A DNA stretch of 5,688 bases from positions 1 through 5,688 of the forward strand of contig JAITAW010000311.1 of NCBI GenBank assembly GCA_031283905.1, given 5' to 3'. Shown in pieces: positions 1-5,468 of the stretch. Source of the stretch: Treponema sp. (GTDB lineage Bacteria > Spirochaetota > Spirochaetia > Treponematales > Breznakiellaceae). The notes under the pieces were generated by a model, which saw only the letters and a program-made list of their open reading frames with translations, was not told the DNA's origin and searched no databases. A program made the position numbers and the translations under genes. Position 1 is the first letter of the stretch; the number at the start of each line of letters is the position of its first letter.

Positions 1-25
1 CCCCGCACACAAATAAGCCCGCGTT

Positions 26-93
26 GATGACACACTCTTTACAGTGTAGGTAACACACGCCCTAGAGTGTCGATGACACACTCTCTACAGTGT
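26..93. repeat. Two direct repeats built on an ACACT-N6-AGTGT dyad
   Basis: Two 22-base units at 26-47 and 72-93 differ at one position and start 46 bases apart. Each contains the dyad ACACT, six bases, AGTGT (32-47 and 78-93). More dyads overlap them: AGAGTGT at 64-70 pairs with ACACTCT at 78-84, GTGTC at 67-71 pairs with GACAC at 75-79, and CAGTG at 88-92 pairs with CACTG at 102-106. The repeat and the pairings are seen directly. A role as an operator array for a DNA-binding regulator, or as the remnant of a dispersed repeat, is inference. No coding sequence was recognised here. Confidence 0.7.
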
Positions 94-130
94 TGACGGC
101 GCACTGCCTGTTACACAAACTATCTGACAT

Positions 131-163
131 GCCCAGATTCCCGCGAAACTGCGGAATCTGGGC
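131..163. other. Strong stem-loop upstream of the ATPase
   Basis: GCCCAGATTC (131-140) pairs perfectly with GAATCTGGGC (154-163). The stem continues as CGC (142-144) with GCG (151-153), with C141 bulged and the six-base loop GAAACT. This gives 13 base pairs. There is no T-run after it on either strand, so a classical intrinsic terminator is not supported. It could be a factor-assisted transcript end for an upstream gene outside the window, an mRNA-stabilising hairpin, or a copy of a dispersed palindromic element. Confidence 0.6.
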
Positions 164-204
164 TGATTCGTCCAATCCGCGCCGCGCGCGCTTTGAGAGC
201 CTCG

Positions 205-240
205 CGGTAAAGATTGATTTTTTTACCGGCGTATTATAGT
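205..240 (+). promoter_or_regulatory. Weak candidate promoter with overlapping dyad
   Basis: TTGATT (214-219) and TATAGT (235-240) are separated by 15 bases, which is shorter than ideal for sigma-70. Other -10-like words (TATTAT 232-237, TATAAA 240-245) lie close by, so the exact element is uncertain. CGGTAAA (205-211) and TTTACCG (222-228) form a 7-bp inverted repeat overlapping the -35 side and could be an operator. Transcription from here would give a leader of roughly 65 bases before the ATPase start. Confidence 0.3.
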
Positions 241-300
241 ATAAAGCGCGACCGTTCCCAAATAGCCGCCTGCGGGCGCGTTTTGAAGCGGTTCAAAAAA

Positions 301-307
301 AGGAGGA
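301..307 (+). promoter_or_regulatory. Ribosome binding site that fixes the ATPase start
   Basis: AGGAGGA directly follows an A-run and ends five bases before ATG 313. This near-perfect Shine-Dalgarno sequence is why the start is placed at 313. The upstream in-frame TTG at 214 has no comparable site and lies inside the promoter candidate. Confidence 0.85.
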
Positions 308-312
308 GATCG

Positions 313-3096
313 ATGGCAGACATTGAAGGGCAAGCCGGCGCTGGAAACGGTTCAGCCGGCGGTTCAGCCGGCATTGGATTGACAAGCGCGGAAGTTCGGG
401 CTTCCAAAGAAAGATTCGGCGACAACCGGCTTACGGAGCGGAAACCGGAGCGCTTTTGGACGAAATTCCGTAAGAATTTTGGGGATCCAATGATAAAAAT
501 TCTGTGCGCCGCGCTTGTCGTCAATATGGCGCTGGTCGTTGCGTCTTACCTTGGATGGACGCCGGATACCATGGCGTGGTATGAGCCTGTCGGCATTGCG
601 GCGGCCATTCTTTTGGCGACCTTTGTGTCCACGCTGTCCGAGTACCGCAACGAGAACGCGTTCAGAAAGTTACAGGAAGAGGCGTCAAAGATACAATGCA
701 AGGTGTACCGCGATGGAGAGATTCGGGAATTGCCGATTGACGATATTGTTACGGGAGACGCGGTTCTGTTGCAAAGCGGCGATAAGATTCCGGCGGACGG
801 CATTCTGATAGAAGGGGGGATTACAGTAGACCAGTCCGTTCTGAACGGCGAGTCGAAAGAAGCCGCTAAAACGGCGGCGCCGCATGATTACAAAGACAAA
901 GAAACCGCCGTCAATTTCCTCAATCCTCACAAGGTATGGAGGGGCGCGGTGGTGGTTTCCGGCAGCGCCGTGTTGCGCGTAACGGTGTCCGGCGACAAAT
1001 CGGTGTACGGCGAAATCGCCAAAGAATTGCAGACGGAAGATGAACGCGATACGCCCTTGAAAGTCAAACTGAGCGCCCTTGCGAACGGCGTCAGCAAATT
1101 CGGCTATACCGGCGGCGGCGTCATAGCGTTTGCCCTGCTGTTTCAGCGCATCGTGATCGCCAACCATTTTAACGCGAACGAAATCGTTGCGTACGCCTTG
1201 AACTGGACGCATCTTTTAAGCGATCTGATCCATGCGTTCATGCTTGCGGTCATCATTATCGTCATGGCGGTTCCCGAAGGGCTGCCCCTTATGATAGCCA
1301 TTGTTTCCGCGCTGAACATGGGCAAAATGCTCAAAGACAATGTGCTGGTCAGAAAAATCGCGGGCATAGAAACCGCGGGAAGTCTCAATTTCCTTTTTAG
1401 CGATAAAACCGGAACGATTACCAAAGGCAAGCTGGAAGCTGTTGTCTTTGCGGACGGCGCGGGCAATGATTATAAACATTTTCAGGACGCGCCGGACGGG
1501 TTAAAAAGAATGCTTTCCTTTTCGCTTTTTTACAATACGGACGCGGTTTTATCGGGAGAAGGCTCGGGCGCGGCGCATCAAAAAGCCATAGGCGGCAACG
1601 GTACGGAGCGGGCGCTTTTAACCTTCGCGGCCTCGGACGGTTCTTCCCCAAGCGGAAAAGGCATCGTCGCGTTGGAAAGAATCCCTTTCAATAGCCGGAA
1701 TAAATTTTCAGCGGCCACGATTGCGGGCGAAGCCGTGCACGGGGCGCTTGACAGCCCCCTTACCCTGATAAAGGGAGCGCCGGAAAAAATTGTGGACAGA
1801 TGCGAGTATTACCTGGACAAAGACGGGAATAAAGTGGAATTCTCCGCCCACGCCGCGTTAAATCAAAAAATCGACGGCCTCGCGGCCCGTTCCATACGGG
1901 TCATCGCGCTCGCGGTTTACGAAGGGAAGATCGTCAACCCCAACGGTTCGATTGGCGACATGGTTCCCGTAAGCCGCGGATGGACGCTTGTCGGAATCAT
2001 CGGTATCCGCGACGAAGTCCGTCCCGAATCCATAACCGCGATTGCGGAAGTACAACACGCCGGGGTTCAGGTGGTTATGATAACCGGCGATAGAAAAGAA
2101 ACGGCGGTCGCCATCGCAAAAGAAGCCGGTTTGCTGAATAGCGAAAGCGATAGTGTGCTTACATCAGACGAACTTGCCGCGCTTTCCGATGAAGAGGTGA
2201 AAGCGAGCATCACGTCCATTAAAGTCGTGGCGCGGGCGTTGCCGTCCGATAAAAGCCGTTTGGTTAAGATCGCGCAGGAACTCAATTATGTTGTCGGAAT
2301 GACCGGAGACGGCGTAAACGACTCCCCCGCGCTCAAGAAAGCGGATGTCGGCTTTGCCATGGGCGGCGGTACCGAAGTCGCCAAGGAAGCAAGCGAGATT
2401 GTCATTCTGGACGACAATTTCAATTCCATTGACAAGGCTATCCTGTATGGGCGCACTATTTTCAGCAGCATCCGGAAATTCATTGTGTTCCAATTGACGA
2501 TCAACGTATCGGCGGTTCTGATAAATTTTGCCGCGCCTCTTTTCGGGCAGGAGAACCCGCTGTCCATCATCCAGATATTGTGGGTGAATCTAGTTATGGA
2601 TACGCTCGCGGCCCTCGCGTTTGGGGGGGAACCGGCGCTCAAACGGTTCATGGAGGAACCGCCAAAACGCAGAGACGAAGCCATAATCAGCCCCGTTATG
2701 TGGGGTTCCATTCTCACGGGCGGGCTATGGACGTTCGCGCTCAGTCTTGTGTTTCTGTTCGTTGGCTTTGTGAAAGATCGTTTTCCCGCGCAGTCCGGCG
2801 ATGATACGCTTCACACCGGCTATTTCGCGTTTTTCGTTTTTACCGCCGTATTTAACGCTTTCAACGCGAGAACTGAAAAACGTAACTTGTTTGACAACAT
2901 AAGCGGCAATAGGGGTTTTCTGCAAGTCCTGTCCTTTATTGTACTGGTACAGACCGCGCTGGTATATGTGGGCGGACAAGTCTTTCATTGTTTTGGGCTT
3001 TCGCTGCCGCAGTGGAGGATTGTACTTCTGTTCGCGGTTTCGATTATCCCTATCGATCTGTTGAGAAAAGCGCTTATATCCGCGCGAAGAACATAA
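313..3096 (+). CDS. PMCA-type (P2B) calcium-transporting P-type ATPase
   Basis: A 927-residue membrane pump predicted to expel Ca2+ from the cytoplasm using ATP. Membrane helices M1-M2 lie at about 60-80 and 92-109, M3-M4 at 265-283 and 307-335, and M5-M10 from 723 to the end. The actuator loop reads NGES (178-181), with Asn where TGES is usual. The phosphorylated Asp is D364 in DKTGT. KGAPEK (487-492) marks the nucleotide-binding domain, and TGD (591-593) and GDGVND (665-670) mark the P domain. M4 has PEGLP (321-325), M5 has N731 with Ala at 734, and M6 has NLVMD (759-763). The missing M5 acidic residue matches P2B pumps, which are thought to carry one Ca2+, rather than SERCA. The tail ends at once after M10, so there is no calmodulin-binding extension. 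The N-terminus is Gly/Ala/Ser-rich. The reading frame is complete. Family assignment is firm, but ion specificity is inferred from motifs. Confidence 0.93.
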   Translation: MADIEGQAGAGNGSAGGSAGIGLTSAEVRASKERFGDNRLTERKPERFWTKFRKNFGDPMIKILCAALVVNMALVVASYLGWTPDTMAWYEPVGIAAAILLATFVSTLSEYRNENAFRKLQEEASKIQCKVYRDGEIRELPIDDIVTGDAVLLQSGDKIPADGILIEGGITVDQSVLNGESKEAAKTAAPHDYKDKETAVNFLNPHKVWRGAVVVSGSAVLRVTVSGDKSVYGEIAKELQTEDERDTPLKVKLSALANGVSKFGYTGGGVIAFALLFQRIVIANHFNANEIVAYALNWTHLLSDLIHAFMLAVIIIVMAVPEGLPLMIAIVSALNMGKMLKDNVLVRKIAGIETAGSLNFLFSDKTGTITKGKLEAVVFADGAGNDYKHFQDAPDGLKRMLSFSLFYNTDAVLSGEGSGAAHQKAIGGNGTERALLTFAASDGSSPSGKGIVALERIPFNSRNKFSAATIAGEAVHGALDSPLTLIKGAPEKIVDRCEYYLDKDGNKVEFSAHAALNQKIDGLAARSIRVIALAVYEGKIVNPNGSIGDMVPVSRGWTLVGIIGIRDEVRPESITAIAEVQHAGVQVVMITGDRKETAVAIAKEAGLLNSESDSVLTSDELAALSDEEVKASITSIKVVARALPSDKSRLVKIAQELNYVVGMTGDGVNDSPALKKADVGFAMGGGTEVAKEASEIVILDDNFNSIDKAILYGRTIFSSIRKFIVFQLTINVSAVLINFAAPLFGQENPLSIIQILWVNLVMDTLAALAFGGEPALKRFMEEPPKRRDEAIISPVMWGSILTGGLWTFALSLVFLFVGFVKDRFPAQSGDDTLHTGYFAFFVFTAVFNAFNARTEKRNLFDNISGNRGFLQVLSFIVLVQTALVYVGGQVFHCFGLSLPQWRIVLLFAVSIIPIDLLRKALISARRT
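349..372 (+). repeat. Perfect 12-base tandem duplication inside the ATPase
   Basis: GGTTCAGCCGGC occurs twice back to back (349-360 and 361-372). It encodes GSAG-GSAG at residues 13-20 in the flexible, low-complexity N-terminus. The duplication keeps the frame and looks like a recent slippage event. Confidence 0.85.
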
Positions 3097-3117
3097 GCGA
3101 TGAAAATTCTCGCGGTT

Positions 3118-3154
3118 CGGCGGACGGTTTCAAAGGCGGGCTTTCATTCCGCCG
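3118..3154. terminator. GC-rich stem-loop just after the ATPase
   Basis: CGGCGGA (3118-3124) pairs with TCCGCCG (3148-3154). Inside the 23-base loop AAAG (3132-3135) can pair with CTTT (3141-3144). It lies 21 bases past the ATPase stop, where a terminator is expected, but no T-run follows. It may be a factor-dependent terminator or a 3'-end stabiliser; the pairing is certain and the function is not. Confidence 0.35.
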
Positions 3155-3260
3155 CGGTCAATCATCCTCATATTTGAATTACGCGAACTGACGCAAACCT
3201 CAAATGGGGGCATCCGCCACTTCACGTTCTTCTGCGGGCGCGTAGTACCAACTCGTTGCT

Positions 3261-3289
3261 TTGACAGGCCGTGAAAACGGTTCTATTAT
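3261..3289 (+). promoter_or_regulatory. Near-consensus sigma-70 promoter
   Basis: A perfect -35 hexamer TTGACA (3261-3266) is separated by exactly 17 bases from TATTAT (3284-3289), five of six bases matching the -10 consensus. The spacer holds the small palindrome CCGT-GAAA-ACGG. Transcription should begin around 3296, giving a leader of nearly 190 bases before the decayed MCP. It is one of the best promoters in the window although the gene it serves is dead. Confidence 0.7.
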
Positions 3290-3359
3290 AAACTGTCATT
3301 ACAACTTTAGCTCGAAGCGCCAGATGCTTCAGAGACTGCGATTTATTTAATCTGCAAAA

Positions 3360-3383
3360 GGGGTAGGGTAGGGTAGGGGGAGG
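3360..3383 (+). other. G-quadruplex motif overlapping a ribosome binding site
   Basis: Four G-runs (4, 3, 3 and 5 G) are separated each time by TA, followed by AGG. This satisfies the usual four-run, short-loop definition of a G-quadruplex. The G-rich strand is the mRNA-sense strand, so an RNA quadruplex could form in the leader. The last run also forms a GGAGG Shine-Dalgarno (3379-3383) eight bases before ATG 3392. Motif seen; folding is inference. Confidence 0.7.
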
Positions 3384-3391
3384 ATTAGCAT

Positions 3392-3457
3392 ATGAATATG
3401 CGAAGCCGTTTCAAAACGCGCCCTATGGTTGTCATAAAGTTTGATGAAAACCTGTAG
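3392..3457 (+). CDS. Possible 21-codon leader ORF
   Basis: ATG at 3392 opens a 21-residue frame (MNMRSRFKTRPM at its start, ending in ENL) that stops at TAG 3455-3457. It has GGAGG with ideal eight-base spacing. The peptide is basic and polar with no recognised family and no membrane segment. It sits between a strong promoter and the MCP start, where a leader peptide could influence downstream translation. Equally it may be a chance frame created by the G-rich tract, or debris of the decaying locus. Only the start signal argues for translation. Confidence 0.25.
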   Translation: MNMRSRFKTRPMVVIKFDENL

Positions 3458-3483
3458 CCTTTCTTTGCGCTTTGGAGGATAGT

Positions 3484-4949
3484 ATGATGAAATGCAAGCC
3501 ATCGGGAATACCCCGTGTAACGCCGGTATTCGGAAGATACGCCGCGGCGATATACCTTAGCAACGGCGCGGGCGGTATATATGCGTGGCCGGGCGTACAG
3601 ACGCGCCCATTGGATGGCGCAGTATGAAACCGCGTATCTTTCCCTGCAAAATCAGACCGCGCAGGGCGTAGACCTTGTCAGCCTTGAGCTGTAGTCGCGC
3701 CTTACCCTGTTGTTGAGTCAACTCACAAACCGCGAAGACATCCAAAGCATGGAGTGGGAAAGGCAAAGGGCAAGCCTTTTGCGGGATGTGGCGCGGCTGG
3801 GATATATGGATTTGGCTATTGTGGATAAGCAAGGGCAGGCGCGTTATGTCGGCGACGACTCCGTCTCAAATCTTGCGTTGCGCGATTATATAACAAAAGC
3901 GTTGCGCGGCGAGCGCGCCGTCTCGGACGTGATTATAAGCAGAGTGATAAACAAGCCGGTTGTCATGTACGCCGTTCCCATCATGGACGGACAGACCGTC
4001 TTGGGCGCGCTTATCTGACGGCAGGACGGAACCGCGCTTAACGAAGTTACCAAAAATGTAAAGTTTGGTGAAAGAGGTTATTCTTTTATGACGAATACGG
4101 ACGGTATTATAATCGCGCATCAAGACATAGAGCTTGTGCTGAACCAGTACAACCCCATTATGGAAGCCGAGAAAGACCCCTCGATGCGGTCTACGGTAGA
4201 GAAATGGTCGTAGGGTTTGCGTCCGTGCCGGAATTCAACGTGACTCTCTTTGTTACAATCGACCGCAAGGAACTGATGGCCGGAATAGACCGCCTCGTAT
4301 TTTTAATTGTTTCTTTTACGTCTGTTTTTATCATCGCCGGGTTTGCGGCCGCGTATTTCTTGGGACGTTCGGTAGCGAAGCCTGTCGGTAAAATCGCCGG
4401 TACTTTGCGGGATATTCCGAAGGGGAAGGCGATCTGACAAAACGAATCGCGTCCAAGGGCGCTCAAAGCATGAATGAGATTGGCGATCTCGCCCGGTACT
4501 TCAACCTGACTCTTGATAAAATACGAGATTTAATCGTGAATGTACATAATAAAACTGCTTCTCTGAGCGCGACGGGGCGGGACCTTTCCACAAACATGAT
4601 GGAGACCGCAAGCGCGATCAATCAAATCGCGGCGACCATTCAAAGCATTAAAACCCGGGTGCTAACCCAGAGCGTCAGCGTTGAAAAAACAGACTCCTCA
4701 ATGGACAATATCACGGGCAACGTGTCCGCGCTCAGCGCGTCGGTGAACGAGCAGCGGGCGGGCGTCCGCCGGTCGGTGGATGTTATTCAGGAACTCATTG
4801 CCGGTACGGACGAGATAACAAAGACTCTGTCCGATAACATGGGCGGCATGCAAGAGCTTTCCGCCGCGTCCGAAGTTGGAAGGACGGGCGTACGGGAAGT
4901 CGTCGCCGACATACAAGAAATAGCGCGCGAGTCGGGATGGCGGTCTTGA
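3484..4949 (+). pseudogene. Decayed methyl-accepting chemotaxis protein (dCache-HAMP-MCP)
   Basis: Remnant of a membrane chemoreceptor that would have sensed a ligand outside the cell and signalled to CheA/CheW. It starts at ATG 3484 or 3487 after GGAGG (3474-3478). The opening frame closes at TGA 3625-3627 with no clear first membrane helix. Homology-like sequence resumes in another frame (MAQYETAYLSLQNQ from 3614), is broken by TAG 3692-3694, runs through a dCache sensor (LGYMDLAIVDKQG, then GERGYSFMTNTDG), and is broken by TGA 4016-4018 at a likely Gly codon. Near 4180-4200 the frame changes again, probably with lost residues, into VYGREMVVGFASV, the second membrane helix and HAMP. A single missing base near 4414-4418 moves the frame once more into EGEGDLTKRI and the helical signalling part. 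That ends at TGA 4947-4949, before the conserved CheA/CheW-binding tip. The frame-corrected remnant is under 490 residues against the 600-700 common for this architecture. Pseudogene status is firm. Confidence 0.92.
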
Positions 4950-4997
4950 CCGTGCTATGCGCTCATTTGAACCGGTAAAACAACATTCAGCGCGCCT

Positions 4998-5019
4998 CGC
5001 CAAAAGCGCGCCATTGGCG
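4998..5019. other. Small stem-loop after the decayed MCP
   Basis: CGCCAA (4998-5003) pairs with TTGGCG (5014-5019) around a ten-base loop. A short T-run appears only at 5033-5037. It might be a weak transcript end for the dead MCP, but six base pairs in a GC-rich stretch can arise by chance. Confidence 0.25.
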
Positions 5020-5046
5020 GTAAATACTAAAATTTTTCAAAATCGC

Positions 5047-5076
5047 TTGACAAAGTAAATGGCTGGATGATACACT
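5047..5076 (+). promoter_or_regulatory. Sigma-70 promoter for the small exported ORF
   Basis: A perfect TTGACA (5047-5052) lies 18 bases from TACACT (5071-5076, four of six matches to the -10 consensus). The A/T-rich tract just upstream (about 5021-5041) resembles an UP element. It stands about 60 bases ahead of ATG 5135 and would drive the short ORF there, possibly reading on toward the last MCP. Confidence 0.55.
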
Positions 5077-5134
5077 GTCTTTAACATAAATTCTTTGCTT
5101 AAAGGCAATAAATCCATAATCAACGGGGATAGAT

Positions 5135-5245
5135 ATGAAAGTATTTATAAGAATCTGTTTCTTGATGGGACCGTTATTTTGTTTGCAAATTTTGTTGGCT
5201 CAAGATCACATGCAAACGGGTAATAGCCTCTTGCAAATAGTATGA
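5135..5245 (+). CDS. 36-residue predicted exported peptide or truncated secreted protein
   Basis: The frame begins MKVFIRICFLMGPLF and stops at TGA 5243-5245. It has a promoter at 5047-5076 and a modest GGGGA Shine-Dalgarno (5125-5129) five bases before ATG. Residues 1-24 look like a classical signal peptide: positive Lys and Arg, a hydrophobic core, and LLA before QD as a plausible signal peptidase I site. Only about 12 residues (QDHMQTGNSLLQ then IV) would remain after cleavage. No family was recognised. It may be a genuine small secreted peptide, or the 5' stump of a secreted-protein gene whose body was lost. The surroundings are more AT-rich than the flanking genes, which fits an inserted or relict segment. 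The signal peptide pattern is seen; export and function are inferred. Confidence 0.45.
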   Translation: MKVFIRICFLMGPLFCLQILLAQDHMQTGNSLLQIV

Positions 5246-5274
5246 GCCTTTCCCAAAACGCGAACCGCATTCGA

Positions 5275-5287
5275 CGAACTATGTTCG
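5275..5287. promoter_or_regulatory. Perfect 5-bp palindrome, possible operator
   Basis: CGAAC (5275-5279), TAT, GTTCG (5283-5287) is a perfect dyad in the AT-rich gap. It resembles a repressor half-site pair, but no regulator can be named. The three-base spacer differs from the four-base spacer of the Bacillus-type LexA box. Confidence 0.3.
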
Positions 5288-5350
5288 AGTTAGTTTTAAA
5301 ACAGTTTTTAATACTAAAGATGTATATATATAAACGTTATATTTTGTTTA

Positions 5351-5365
5351 CCCCCCCCCCCCCCC
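5351..5365 (+). repeat. Poly(C) tract of 15 bases
   Basis: Fifteen consecutive C residues lie in AT-rich non-coding DNA, 103 bases before the start of the last MCP. Homopolymer tracts of this length are unstable during replication. In bacteria such as Treponema pallidum, poly(G)/poly(C) tracts near promoters change gene expression. TTGTTT (5344-5349) adjoins it, but no convincing -10 follows, so I cannot place the tract inside a specific promoter. The length may also be uncertain for sequencing reasons. Confidence 0.9.
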
Positions 5366-5391
5366 AGATGGAGCCTGCATGGGACTTGATT

Positions 5392-5424
5392 AAAAAAAGG
5401 CGGGGAGCGTGAGGCCTTTTGTTT
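5392..5424 (+). terminator. Probable intrinsic terminator before the last MCP
   Basis: AAAAGGC (5395-5401) pairs with GCCTTTT (5414-5420) around a 12-base loop and is followed by GTTT. An A-run comes before it and T-rich sequence after, so it could work in both directions. The stem has only three G-C pairs, so termination may be partial. It would end transcripts from the promoter at 5047-5076. It also means the MCP at 5469 needs readthrough or a promoter I cannot see in the 48 bases between. Confidence 0.4.
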
Positions 5425-5468
5425 TACTTAGGCAATCTGAACCATTAAACCCTCAAGGAGAAGTTCTG

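Larger units (their letters stand above)
3296..3483 (+). other. Long structured leader of the decayed MCP transcript
   Basis: Together with 3097-3295 this forms a 387-base stretch without a recognised gene. The leader contains a hairpin (GAAGC 3314-3318 with GCTTC 3326-3330), a G-quadruplex motif at 3360-3380, a 21-codon ORF at 3392-3457 and the MCP Shine-Dalgarno GGAGG (3474-3478). No known riboswitch class was recognised by eye. Confidence 0.5.

Noticed and set aside
26..93. CRISPR array
   Set aside because: Only two repeat units with a 24-base gap that itself shares the repeat words, no third unit, and no cas genes.
214..312. N-terminal extension of the ATPase by 33 residues from a TTG start at 214
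   Set aside because: The added residues are basic and unlike P2B N-termini, TTG has no Shine-Dalgarno, and the stretch overlaps a promoter candidate and dyad. ATG 313 has a near-perfect AGGAGGA.
685..1212. 175-codon open frame on the minus strand inside the ATPase
   Set aside because: It is antisense to a fully conserved P-type ATPase, has no start signal, and its composition reflects the codon use of the sense gene. The same holds for the other antisense and alternate frames there.
3100..3177. 25-codon ORF beginning MKILAVRRTV just after the ATPase stop
   Set aside because: There is no Shine-Dalgarno, it overlaps the GC-rich hairpin, and it has no recognisable family.
3200..3295. Minus-strand run of 31 codons containing SWYYAPAEEREVADAPI before a stop
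   Set aside because: It reads like protein and could be a gene remnant, but it has no start and no recognised family, overlaps a strong plus-strand promoter, and is short enough to be chance.
3360..3380. Telomere-like repeat or chromosome end
   Set aside because: Only three GGGTA-type units are present in the middle of continuous sequence. A local G-rich leader element explains it.
3692..4018. Recoding of the TAG (3692) and TGA (4016) codons, for example a selenocysteine or an alternative genetic code
   Set aside because: The same gene also carries frameshifts and lacks its 3' part. The TGA replaces a likely Gly, no SECIS-like element was seen, and the intact ATPase ends normally at TAA.
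4930..5058. Open frame reading GGLDRAMRSFEPVKQHSA past the MCP stop, considered as a frameshifted MCP tail
   Set aside because: It does not resemble the conserved MCP tip or C-terminus and stops at TAA 5056-5058. Probably unrelated or random sequence at the deletion junction.
5275..5287. LexA (Cheo-type) SOS box
   Set aside because: The Bacillus-type box has GAAC-N4-GTTC; here the spacer is three bases, and no SOS gene is adjacent.
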